Translations under genes and position numbers: made by a program
Shown here: piece after piece, positions 17,255-24,337 of the stretch
Position numbering within the stretch: position 1 is the first letter of the stretch
Layout: each line of letters starts with the position of its first letter
Notes under the pieces: generated by a model
What the model saw: only the letters and a program-made list of their open reading frames with translations
Databases searched by the model: none
Told to the model about the DNA's origin: nothing
Source of the DNA: Streptomyces sp. NBC_00286
GTDB taxonomy: Bacteria > Actinomycetota > Actinomycetes > Streptomycetales > Streptomycetaceae
Assembly (NCBI RefSeq): GCF_036173125.1
Contig: NZ_CP108054.1
Location: 9,369,501 to 9,433,500 of the forward strand
Direction of reading: 5' to 3'
DNA length: 64,000 nucleotides

Positions 17255-17305
17255 AATCAGCCATCAGCGCCGGTGTATCAATCAGCCATCACCCGGCTCT
17301 GATTG
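17255..17305. promoter_or_regulatory. Repeats in the CHAT/S8 divergent promoter region
   Basis: Between the divergent starts (17183 and 17339), AATCAGCCATCA occurs twice as a direct repeat (17255-17266 and 17280-17291). CAATCAG (17279-17285) is also matched by its inverted complement CTGATTG (17299-17305). TTGACG (17303-17308) and TTGACC (17314-17319) follow towards the S8 gene. This looks like a regulator binding region shared by both transcripts; the regulator, possibly the locus sigma factor, is not known. Confidence 0.45.
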
Positions 17306-17338
17306 ACGACGCGTTGACCAACGGGGAGGGGACACGCC

Positions 17339-18784
17339 ATGGCACCACAGCGATTCCAGGAGCAGTTCGACCAGGTCCGGCGCGCGATGCCGGACGTCCC
17401 CCTGGCGATGGGGCCGGACGACTCCGCCGAGTTCTTCTACGAGCAGGGGGTCGTCCTGGCCCGTGACGGCGAGGACGCACGGATCGTCGAGGACACCCTG
17501 CGGGCTCGGTCCGCCGACATCCCGGGCCTGACCGCGGACACCGTCCGCAGGGCAGGACCGGAGACGAACCGGTCGGGCATCACCCGTATCCAGGTGGGCG
17601 ACCCGGCACCAGGCATCCGATCGGGATCGGGGGACCGCGCCGTCGCGGGGGCGTTGCGGGCCATGCGCGAGGCGGAGGGCCGGGCCGGGCGCCGCCTGGT
17701 GAGCCGTAACCACGTGGTGACGATCGCGGTCAACGCCTGCCCCGGCGACGAACCCGTGCCCGCCCAGCCCACCGTCACCGCCAACCCCGCGCCGGCGGAA
17801 GTCGCGTACGTCCCGGAGACCGCCGTCGGCGTCCTGGTGATCGACACCGGACTCATGCACGACTACCGGTCGTACCCCCTGCTCGCGCACACCCAGGGCG
17901 ACGGCGCGCTCGCCGAGACCGACGAGCAGGGTTTCCTCAAGCAGTACGTCGGCCACGGCACGTTCATCGCGGGCCTCGTCGCGGCGGTCGCGCCGAACAC
18001 CGACATCACGGTACGGGGGACCCTCGGCGACGTCGGCGCCATCCTGGAGTCCGAGTTCGGCGACAAGCTCTTCGAGGCCGTCGACCAGGACGGCTGGCCC
18101 GACCTCATCAGCCTCTCCGCCGGCACGTCGAACGGCAGCACCGACGGCCTGCTCGGCCTGGAGCGCTTCATGGAGGAACTGCGCGACCAGCCCCGTACGC
18201 TGCTGATCGCGGCGGCCGGCAACAACGCAAGCGCCACCCCCTTCTGGCCCGCCGCCTACTCAGACGTCCCCGGCTACGAGGACGTGGTGCTGTCGGTCGG
18301 AGCGCTGCGCGGCGACGGCGAGTTCGGCGCCTGCTTCAGCAACCACGGCCCCTGGGTGAAGATCTACGCGCCGGGGGAGCGGCTGACCAGTTCGCTCACC
18401 GGCTTCGACGTCCCCGTCCCGTACCTGTACCAGCACTCGACGTACGACGCTTGCCGGCACGGTTTCGCGTACGTCTGCACCTGCCAACACCCCCAGCACA
18501 TCGGCGTGTTGAGCGAGGAGCAGCAGCCCACGCCCGCCAAGCCGGAGCAGGTGATGTTCGAGGGGCTCGCGCAGTGGAGCGGAACCTCGTTCGCGACCCC
18601 GGTGACGGCGGCGATGATCGCCGCCCATATGATGGCGCACAAGGAGAGCGACCCCCGGGCCGCCTGTAGGCAACTGCTGTCGGTGAACCGCGACCACGCG
18701 GAGGTACGGGGCGCAATGGTGCCCGCACTGCTCCCGCCGACCTGGACCCCCGTCCCGGTCGCCACGCCCTCCGCGATGGCATGA
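17339..18784 (+). CDS. Subtilisin-like (S8) serine protease without signal peptide
   Basis: 481 residues from an ATG preceded by GGGAGGGG. Residues 1-155 are an N-terminal domain I do not recognise (MAPQRFQEQFDQVRRAMPDV). The S8 domain follows with a complete triad: Asp169 in GVLVIDTGL, His206 in VGHGTFIAGL, Ser417 in QWSGTSFATPVTAAM; the oxyanion Asn295 is in AAAGNNAS. Between the Asn and Ser blocks is an insertion with cysteines and histidines (CRHGFAYVCTCQHPQH, residues 372-387). There is no signal peptide, Tat motif or membrane anchor, unlike mycosins and secreted subtilisins, so it probably acts in the cytoplasm. It is divergent from the TPR-CHAT gene and upstream of an ECF sigma gene. 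Confidence 0.92.
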   Translation: MAPQRFQEQFDQVRRAMPDVPLAMGPDDSAEFFYEQGVVLARDGEDARIVEDTLRARSADIPGLTADTVRRAGPETNRSGITRIQVGDPAPGIRSGSGDRAVAGALRAMREAEGRAGRRLVSRNHVVTIAVNACPGDEPVPAQPTVTANPAPAEVAYVPETAVGVLVIDTGLMHDYRSYPLLAHTQGDGALAETDEQGFLKQYVGHGTFIAGLVAAVAPNTDITVRGTLGDVGAILESEFGDKLFEAVDQDGWPDLISLSAGTSNGSTDGLLGLERFMEELRDQPRTLLIAAAGNNASATPFWPAAYSDVPGYEDVVLSVGALRGDGEFGACFSNHGPWVKIYAPGERLTSSLTGFDVPVPYLYQHSTYDACRHGFAYVCTCQHPQHIGVLSEEQQPTPAKPEQVMFEGLAQWSGTSFATPVTAAMIAAHMMAHKESDPRAACRQLLSVNRDHAEVRGAMVPALLPPTWTPVPVATPSAMA

Positions 18785-18879
18785 CCTCCTGCTCGGGCAC
18801 GGTGCTCTTGTCCCGGATCACGGTCGGAATCCCTCACTCCGCGGCGTACGATGACTTGCCGTACACGAGGGGTGAGGCC

Positions 18880-19455
18880 GTGGATCGTGATGCTGTCGGT
18901 GCGCTCGTCCAGTCCGCCGCCGACGGGGACGCGGCGGCCTGGAAAGCGCTGGTGGACGGGTTGAGCCCGCTGGTGTGGTCCGTCGTACGCGCCCACCGGC
19001 TCTCCGACGCCGACGGTCACGAGGTGTACCAGACCGCCTGGTTCCGCTTCGCCCAGCACCTCGGGCGGATCCGCGAACCGCACAAGGCCGGCTCCTGGCT
19101 CGCGAGCACCGCGCGGCACGAGTGCCTGAAGGTCATCAAGAGCAGCCGGCGGCTGACTCCCACGGACGATGCCCGCGTGCTCGACCGGATCAGTGAGGAC
19201 CGTACGCCCGAACAGTCGCTGATCGAGTCCGAGGAGGCCGCCGCGGAGGCGGAACGTATTCGCCGGATGTGGCAGGAGTTCGAGGAACTGGGCGACCGCT
19301 GCCGGGAGTTGCTCCGCGTCCTGATGGCCTCCCCGCCGCCCAGTTACCAGGAGGTGGCCGCCGCGCTGGGCATCGCCGTGGGCAGCATCGGACCCCTGCG
19401 CCAGCGCTGCCTGGGCCGCCTGCGCGCGCGTCTCGTCGCCCGGGGGGTGCTGTGA
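18880..19455 (+). CDS. ECF-type RNA polymerase sigma factor
   Basis: 191 residues from GTG 18880, which has a GAGGGG-like ribosome site. An ATG at 18781, overlapping the S8 stop, is in frame but would add 33 residues of non-sigma-like sequence. Region 2 is visible (LVDGLSPLVWSVVRAHRLSD, EVYQTAWFRFAQHLGRI, SWLASTARHECLKVIKSSRR) and region 4 at the end (LGDRCRELLRVLMASPPPSY, QEVAAALGIAVGSIGPLRQR). Regions 1.1 and 3 are absent, as in group 4 factors. Its stop overlaps the start of the next gene (GTGA at 19452). It probably directs transcription of a small regulon released by the proteases encoded alongside; that is inference. Confidence 0.9.
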   Translation: MDRDAVGALVQSAADGDAAAWKALVDGLSPLVWSVVRAHRLSDADGHEVYQTAWFRFAQHLGRIREPHKAGSWLASTARHECLKVIKSSRRLTPTDDARVLDRISEDRTPEQSLIESEEAAAEAERIRRMWQEFEELGDRCRELLRVLMASPPPSYQEVAAALGIAVGSIGPLRQRCLGRLRARLVARGVL

Positions 19456-19946
19456 ACGACAACGATGGCAACGACACCTTCGACAGCTTCGATGGGGCCG
19501 CTGCTGAGGACGACGCGCTGGAGGAGGCGCTGCGCCAGGCCGCCGCCATCCTGGACCCGGTGCCCGCCGACCTGCGGCACATCGCCGTCGAGGCCTACGC
19601 CCTGCACGCGCTGCGCGATATGGACGCCCATCTCGCCGAGTTGACGTTCGACTCGGTCGTCGACGCCGCCCCGGTCCGGGGCGAGGACGTGCCCAGGATG
19701 CTGACCTTCAGCACGTCCGCCCTCACCGTCGACGTAGAGGTGACCGCCCAGGGGATGACGGGCCAGCTGCTGCCGCCGCAGGCGGCCCGTATCGAGATCC
19801 TGGGTGCCGCGCAGCCGGCGACGGCCGCCACGGTGACGGCCGACGCGATGGGCCGCTTCCTCTGTGAAGGGCTTCTCACTGGTCCGTTCGCCCTGAGGCT
19901 GCGGACCGACGAGGAAGTCGTGGTGACGGAGTGGCTGCGCGTCTAA
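19452..19946 (+). CDS. Small protein coupled to the ECF sigma factor; putative sigma partner or protease target
   Basis: 164 residues starting at a GTG inside the sigma stop (GTGA). An acidic N-terminus (NDNDGNDTFDSFDGAAAEDD) leads into helices (LEEALRQAAAILDPVPADLR, HIAVEAYALHALRDMDAHLA), then a beta-rich C-terminal part (LTVDVEVTAQGMTGQLLPPQ, GPFALRLRT) resembling a transthyretin/carboxypeptidase-regulatory-like sandwich. There is no zinc HxxxCxxC anti-sigma motif and no membrane helix, so it is not a standard ZAS or membrane anti-sigma factor. The coupled position is where anti-sigma factors are usually found. I infer a cytosolic sigma inhibitor or a cleavable partner. Confidence 0.7.
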   Translation: MNDNDGNDTFDSFDGAAAEDDALEEALRQAAAILDPVPADLRHIAVEAYALHALRDMDAHLAELTFDSVVDAAPVRGEDVPRMLTFSTSALTVDVEVTAQGMTGQLLPPQAARIEILGAAQPATAATVTADAMGRFLCEGLLTGPFALRLRTDEEVVVTEWLRV

Positions 19947-20035
19947 CACCCACCGGCTGACACCCACCGTCTGAAACCCGCGACGTGCCCAGGTCCTGAG
20001 GCTGATGCCGGTGCCGGTGCCGGTGCCGGATCCCG

Positions 20036-20344
20036 TCAGGCGAACCAGCCCTGCTGCGAACCGGCCTGCGAACCCGACTGCGAACCAGACCCCGAACCGG
20101 CCTGCGAACCCGACTGCGAACCAGCCCCCTGGCCGGACTGTGAACTAGGTGGCTGAGGAGGGGAGTTGGGAGCCGGAACCGGCGCCGGAGCAGTGGGGGA
20201 GCGGGCCGGCCGTCCGGCGGGCGACGGTTCCGCCTCGGCGATCCAGCCGAGTTCGCTCTGGAGCCGGCGGGCCTCGCTGCGGACCTGGAGCGGAATGTCG
20301 CCGCGTTCGGAGATCAGTTGGTCGTAGATCGGTGCGTCGGGCAC
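20036..20344 (-). CDS. Small hypothetical protein with Ser/Gly/Gln-rich tail
   Basis: 102 residues from a GTG at 20344 with GAGGAG upstream. The first ~45 residues are a conserved-looking amphipathic segment (PDAPIYDQLISERGDIPLQV, RSEARRLQSELGWI). A Pro-rich linker follows, then a low-complexity tail of repeated GSQSGSQAG units ending in QQGWFA. There is no signal peptide or membrane helix. I do not know the function; the tail suggests a disordered region or an assembly/phase-separating segment. It is convergent with the sigma-partner gene. Confidence 0.7.
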   Translation of the reverse strand: MPDAPIYDQLISERGDIPLQVRSEARRLQSELGWIAEAEPSPAGRPARSPTAPAPVPAPNSPPQPPSSQSGQGAGSQSGSQAGSGSGSQSGSQAGSQQGWFA

Positions 20345-20503
20345 GAGCGGTGCTCTCCTCAGGTCAGGTACATCCACCTCGACCTTAAGGCCGCCCGTTC
20401 TTCGCGTCGGACGTGCCCCCGGCTCGGACAGAACCCGAACCCGCGCGACCATGGACGGACATCGACGCGAACAGATGCAGACACAGGCGGACGGAGGCTC
20501 CTC

Positions 20504-20965
20504 ATGCCGGTCATGGACGAGGCCGAGGCGCGGCGGAGATTCGCCGAGGCCCGAGTGGCGCGACTGGCGACCTCGGACGCGGAGGGGCACCCGCACTTGG
20601 TCCCGCTCGTGTTCGCCGTGCGCGGCGACGAGATCGTCACCGCCATCGACTGGAAGCCGAAGCGACCGGGGCGCATGAAGCGCCTGGACAACATCGCCGT
20701 CCACCCGGAGGTCTGCCTGCTGGTGGACGCGTACGACGAGGACTGGGACCGGCTGTGGTGGGTACGGGTGGACGGCACCGCCCACGTCGTACAGCCGGAC
20801 GCGTCGGAACAGGACGCGCGGGACGAGTACGCCGCCGCGATCGAACTGCTGCGGCAGAAATACGCCCAGTATCGTCAACGGCCCCCAGGCGGACCGGTGG
20901 TCGTCATCTCCGTACGACGCCGGCACGGCTGGCGCGCCCACTCCGAAGAGGAAACCGGCCGATGA
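20504..20965 (+). CDS. PPOX-class (pyridoxamine 5'-phosphate oxidase fold) F420/flavin-dependent oxidoreductase
   Basis: 153 residues; the ATG has GGAGG seven bases upstream. The split-barrel pattern is clear: ARRRFAEARVARLATSDAEG, HPHLVPLVFAVRGDEIVTAI, KRMKRLDNI-like basic segment, then VCLLVDAYDEDWDRLWWVRV and GTAHV. The LVDxYDEDWxxLWWVR block is typical of the actinobacterial subgroup predicted to use F420. It probably performs a two-electron reduction on an unidentified substrate. The next gene, a CBS protein, follows 97 bases downstream. Confidence 0.88.
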   Translation: MPVMDEAEARRRFAEARVARLATSDAEGHPHLVPLVFAVRGDEIVTAIDWKPKRPGRMKRLDNIAVHPEVCLLVDAYDEDWDRLWWVRVDGTAHVVQPDASEQDARDEYAAAIELLRQKYAQYRQRPPGGPVVVISVRRRHGWRAHSEEETGR

Positions 20966-21061
20966 CATGGCACGGGAGCGTGCTTGGAGCCACATCCTGC
21001 GGGTACTGGGACGGTCCAGCGGCGGCTGGGGAGGTCGCCGCCCGTTCATCGGAGGACAGTG

Positions 21062-21481
21062 ATGGCTCAGAAGGTCCGCGAGATCATGACGAGTGCCCCC
21101 GTCGCGGTGGGCACGCGTACCGCGGTGAGCGAGGTCGCGCACCGGATGCGTGACGAGGACATCGGCGCCGTGCTGGTCGCCGAAGGGGACGAACTGCGCG
21201 GCCTGGTCACCGACCGCGACCTCGTGGTGCGCGTCCTCGCCGAGGACAAGAACCCCGCCGACACGACCGTACAGTCCGCATGCAGCCCGGAACTCGTCAC
21301 CGTCACCCCTGACGACGAGGTGGGCCGCGCCGTCCAGTTGATGCGCGAACACTCCCTGCGCCGGCTTCCCGTCGTCGAGGGCAAGACGCCCGTGGGCATC
21401 GTCGCTCTGGGCGACCTCGCCATCGAGCGCGACCCGGAGTCCGCGCTGGGCGACATCAGCGCGGCCACTCCCAACGAGTGA
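21062..21481 (+). CDS. CBS-domain pair protein
   Basis: 139 residues from an ATG preceded by GGAGGACAGTG. Two CBS motifs fill the protein: residues ~7-60 (IMTSAPVAVGTRTAVSEVAH, DIGAVLVAEGDELRGLVTDR) and ~72-125 (SPELVTVTPDDEVGRAVQLM, RRLPVVEGKTPVGIVALGDL). Such stand-alone Bateman modules bind adenine nucleotides and modulate partner proteins. Streptomyces encode many, often in stress-response neighbourhoods with PPOX proteins, as here. Confidence 0.93.
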   Translation: MAQKVREIMTSAPVAVGTRTAVSEVAHRMRDEDIGAVLVAEGDELRGLVTDRDLVVRVLAEDKNPADTTVQSACSPELVTVTPDDEVGRAVQLMREHSLRRLPVVEGKTPVGIVALGDLAIERDPESALGDISAATPNE

Positions 21482-21525
21482 GGCGACACCGTCTCCGGGC
21501 GGTGGCGCTGCGGTAGAACCGGGGC

Positions 21526-22089
21526 ATGCGTCCACGACCCGGAGAGGTCCTGCACTTCTCGGAAGACCCGACGATCACCGAGTTCCGTCCGCACGTCGCC
21601 GCCACCGCCCAGCAGCCGGAGGCCTATGTATGGGCCGTCGACCACGGCCGGGCGCCGGACTACTGGTTCCCCCGGCAGTGTCCGCGGGCCATGGCCTGGA
21701 CCGAGCCGGGCACCTCGGCGTCCGACCGGGAACGCATCCTCGGCCCGGGCGGCGGCGAGCGCGTGCACGCCATCGAGTACGGCTGGGTGGAACAGTTCCT
21801 GAACGTCCGGCTGTTCGCCTACCGGTTCTCCGCCGACGCCTTCCGGCCGTTCGGCGAACCGGTACCGCACGCCGTCGTGGCGAGCGAACCCGTCCAACCG
21901 CTCGGCCCGCCCGAGCCGGTCGGCGACCTGCTCGGGCTCCACCGGGACGCCGGAATCCAGCTGCGCGTACTCGACAACCTCTGGGCGTTCTGGGACGCCG
22001 TGACCACCAGCACGCTGGGGTTCAGCGGCATCCGCCTGCGCAACGCGACGGCCAGGGACGTACGTAATCCCCTGCATCCGCCTGCGTAA
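21526..22089 (+). CDS. DUF6886-like hypothetical protein with an altered C-terminus
   Basis: 187 residues (MRPRPGEVLHFSEDPTITEF, YVWAVDHGRAPDYWFPRQCP, IEYGWVEQFLNVRLFAYRF). I believe this matches an actinobacterial family of unknown function annotated DUF6886, but I am not certain of the number. The 3' end lies in a 46-bp direct duplication: the frame runs through copy 1 (IRLRNATARDVRN), enters copy 2 out of frame and stops after PLHPPA at 22089. In copy 2 the original frame would read IRLRNAMARDVRD and stop, which is presumably the ancestral end. Function unknown. Confidence 0.72.
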   Translation: MRPRPGEVLHFSEDPTITEFRPHVAATAQQPEAYVWAVDHGRAPDYWFPRQCPRAMAWTEPGTSASDRERILGPGGGERVHAIEYGWVEQFLNVRLFAYRFSADAFRPFGEPVPHAVVASEPVQPLGPPEPVGDLLGLHRDAGIQLRVLDNLWAFWDAVTTSTLGFSGIRLRNATARDVRNPLHPPA

Positions 22090-22119
22090 CGCGATGGCCA
22101 GAGACGTACGTGACTAATC
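22028..22119 (+). repeat. 46-bp tandem duplication at the end of the 21526 gene
   Basis: Copy 1 22028-22073 and copy 2 22074-22119 both begin GCATCCGCCTGCG and contain GACGTACGT. The copies differ at several positions. A 46-bp unit shifts the frame and has replaced the gene's original C-terminal codons. Confidence 0.88.
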
Positions 22120-22161
22120 CATCCGTACGCGAGTGATCCGCGACCTGCGTCGCGCGCGCTG

Positions 22162-22524
22162 TCAGCCCTTCGCCTTCGCGTACTCCTGCGCCATGCCACC
22201 GGCGAAGTCGTACGCGATCACGGCTTCGTCGCCCACGACCCAGGCGTCATGCCCGGGCGGGACCACGAAGACGTCGCCGGGACCGACCTCGCTCTCGGCG
22301 CCGTCGTCCATGCGGACGCGGAGCCGTCCCTGGACGACATAGCCGTTGTGATGGACCTGGCAACTCTCGGTCCCCGCGATCGGAGCCACGGACTCGGACC
22401 AGCGCCAGCCGGGCTCGAAGGTCGCCACCGCGAAGTCCAGCCCGGTGAGGTGGACGGCTTCGAGGTGGCCCCTGGGGAAATCGCGTCGCTCGTCCGGCTT
22501 TTCGACCGTCTTGACCTCGATCAT
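22162..22524 (-). CDS. Cupin-domain protein
   Basis: 120 residues from an ATG (22524) with GGAGGG upstream. A single conserved beta-barrel cupin is visible: TFEPGWRWSESVAPIAGTES, CQVHHNGYVVQGRLRVRMDD, and motif 2 VGPGDVFVVPPGHDAWVVGD. It could bind a metal, although some usual histidines are replaced. Its function could be enzymatic or sensory; nothing specific can be read. It lies 100 bp downstream of the OhrR-like gene on the same strand and may share its transcript. Confidence 0.85.
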   Translation of the reverse strand: MIEVKTVEKPDERRDFPRGHLEAVHLTGLDFAVATFEPGWRWSESVAPIAGTESCQVHHNGYVVQGRLRVRMDDGAESEVGPGDVFVVPPGHDAWVVGDEAVIAYDFAGGMAQEYAKAKG

Positions 22525-22624
22525 CGTGCTTCCCTCCGCTGTGGCCATGGCCAGCAATCTCGCAGGCCCTCCACTCCATCGTCTGCCTGTCAACCGGGGA
22601 CCGCCATTTGAGGGAAATGCCAGG

Positions 22625-23083
22625 TCAGTCCTCGGTGACGTTCGCGGTGAGCAGGCGGAGCAACTGCTTGGCCATGGCGTCCTGTTCGCGGGTCAGGCCC
22701 ATGGCGTCGCCGATGGCCACCGGCACGGTACGGGCCCGTTCCCGAAGGCGCGCGCCGGTCTCGGTGAGACGAATGGCGACGGAACGCTCGTCCTCCGCGC
22801 GGCGCTCGCGGCGGACCAGGTCGTGCGCCTCCAGGCGCTTGAGGAGCGGGGAGAGGGTGCTGGATTCCAGCTGGAGCGCGGTGCCCAGGTCGCGTACGGA
22901 CACCGAATCCTGTTCCCAGAGCACGAGCATCACGAGGTACTGCGGGTAGGTGAGCCCGAGCTCGTCCAGCAGGGGCCGATAGCGCGCCGTGACCGCCCGC
23001 GAGGCCGCGTAGAGGGCGAAGCAGAGCTGGTCGTCGAGGAGCAGGGAGCCCTCCTGCCTCGGTTCTGCCCCGGTTGCGGTCAT
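22625..23083 (-). CDS. MarR-family regulator, OhrR type (redox-sensing)
   Basis: 152 residues from ATG 23083; a longer frame upstream lacks a ribosome site. The N-terminal sequence LLLDDQLCFALYAASRAVTA matches OhrR, including the single reactive cysteine (Cys21) that is oxidised by organic hydroperoxides. The winged helix follows (LTYPQYLVMLVLWEQDSVSV, DLGTALQLESSTLSPLLKRL, RRERRAEDERSVAIRLTETG). OhrR represses peroxide-resistance genes and is released on oxidation. Here no ohr gene is adjacent; the divergent gene encodes an alpha/beta hydrolase, so the regulator may control that. Confidence 0.9.
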   Translation of the reverse strand: MTATGAEPRQEGSLLLDDQLCFALYAASRAVTARYRPLLDELGLTYPQYLVMLVLWEQDSVSVRDLGTALQLESSTLSPLLKRLEAHDLVRRERRAEDERSVAIRLTETGARLRERARTVPVAIGDAMGLTREQDAMAKQLLRLLTANVTED

Positions 23084-23296
23084 GGTCTCGCTGCCTTCCT
23101 CTGGTCCTGTGCCCCTGCATGAGGCTTCTGTGCCCTGCACGAGGACGTCCACCTTATCTTTCACGTCCTCTCGATTGTATCGACCACTAATAAGTTGCGC
23201 ACGACTAAATGGCGCGCTACTGTCGCACCGTGCCGCCGCTCCCCAGCGCAGACCGCCCCGGAGTGTGTCCGCGGCATCCGATCCGAGGAGACCGCC

Positions 23297-24265
23297 ATGA
23301 CCGAGAACGCCACCCCCCGCCCGGTCCTCGAGCCCGCCGCACTGTCCTTCGCGGAGGCGACCGCGAACCCGCCGTACCTGTTCGACCTAGGACCGGCCGA
23401 CGGCCGCAAGCTTGTCGACGAGGTGCAGTCGGCCGAGGCCGTCATGCCCGCCGTCGATGAGGAGTGGGTCGTCGTGCCGGGCGGCCCCACCGGCCAGGTC
23501 CGGACGCGCATCGTGCGGCCCGCGGGAGCGGAGGGCGTTCTCCCGGTGATCGTGTACATCCACGGCGCCGGCTGGGTCTTCGGCAACGCCCACACCCACG
23601 ACCGCCTGGTACGCGAACTCGCCGTCGGTACCGGCGCCGCGGTGGTCTTCCCCGAGTACGACCTGTCGCCCGAGGCCCGCTACCCCGTCGCCATCGAGCA
23701 GAACTACACCGTCGCCCGCTGGATCGTCACCGACGGCGCCGGCCACAACCTCGACGCCACCCGCATCGCGGTCGCCGGCGACTCGGTGGGCGGCAACATG
23801 AGCGCCGCACTGACCCTGATGGCCAAGGAACGCGGCGACGTGCCCCTCGTCCAGCAGGTCCTCTTCTACCCGGTCACCGACGCCGCATTCGACACCGGCT
23901 CCTACCACCAGTTCGCCGAGGGCTACTTCCTGCGCCGCGACGCCATGCAGTGGTTCTGGGACCAGTACACGACGGACGAGGTCCAGCGCGCCGAGATCAC
24001 CGCATCGCCGCTGCGCGCCAGCACCGAGCAACTCACCGGTCTGCCCCCGGCGTTGGTCATCACCGCCGAGGCCGACGTGCTGCGCGACGAGGGCGAGGCC
24101 TACGCCAACAAGCTCCGCAAGGCCGGCGTCCCGGTCACCGCCGTCCGCTACCAGGGCATCATCCACGACTTCGTGATGCTCAACGCCCTCCGCGAGACCC
24201 ACGCGGCGGAAGCCGCCATCGCCCAGGCGGTCAGCACGCTGCGTACGGCCTTCGGGACTTCCTGA
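23297..24265 (+). CDS. Alpha/beta hydrolase, HSL (lipase/esterase) family
   Basis: 322 residues from an ATG with GAGGAG at good spacing. HSL family signs: oxyanion motif YIHGAGWVFGN (HGAG in place of HGGG), nucleophile elbow VAGDSVGGNMSAAL, aspartate in ITAEADVLRDEGEAYANKL and histidine in GIIHDFVMLNA. It should hydrolyse short-chain or aromatic esters or lactones. It is divergent from the OhrR-like regulator across an AT-richer 213-bp region (ACTAATAAGT near 23190), which suggests peroxide-responsive control. A hairpin terminator follows. Confidence 0.92.
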   Translation: MTENATPRPVLEPAALSFAEATANPPYLFDLGPADGRKLVDEVQSAEAVMPAVDEEWVVVPGGPTGQVRTRIVRPAGAEGVLPVIVYIHGAGWVFGNAHTHDRLVRELAVGTGAAVVFPEYDLSPEARYPVAIEQNYTVARWIVTDGAGHNLDATRIAVAGDSVGGNMSAALTLMAKERGDVPLVQQVLFYPVTDAAFDTGSYHQFAEGYFLRRDAMQWFWDQYTTDEVQRAEITASPLRASTEQLTGLPPALVITAEADVLRDEGEAYANKLRKAGVPVTAVRYQGIIHDFVMLNALRETHAAEAAIAQAVSTLRTAFGTS

Positions 24266-24270
24266 CGCCA

Positions 24271-24306
24271 CACCACTCGGGCCTCGAGAGCGGGGCCCGA
24301 AGTGTG
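24271..24306 (+). terminator. Hairpin after the HSL hydrolase gene
   Basis: CACCACTCGGGCC (24271-24283) pairs, with one bulge, with GGCCCGAAGTGTG (24294-24306). It begins six bases after the hydrolase stop and ends before the cyclophilin start at 24338. Confidence 0.55.
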
Positions 24307-24337
24307 CCGCGGGGGGTGAAGGTGTTTGGATGAAGCC

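Noticed and set aside
13632..17306. A 1,224-codon plus-strand open frame and several others over the repeat array and the CHAT gene
   Set aside because: They are frames opened by the 32-bp repeat and by the high-GC antisense of the CHAT gene; composition is Pro/Arg/His-rich with no domain, and the CHAT reading on the other strand is convincing.
18781..18879. Sigma factor start at ATG 18781 overlapping the S8 stop
   Set aside because: The extra 33 residues are not sigma-like and the GTG at 18880 has a proper ribosome site, although the ATGA overlap is suggestive.
14580..19946. Type III-E CRISPR/Craspase module
   Set aside because: There is no Cas7-11, Csx30/Csx31, cas1 or repeat-spacer array; only the TPR-CHAT plus sigma-factor logic is similar.
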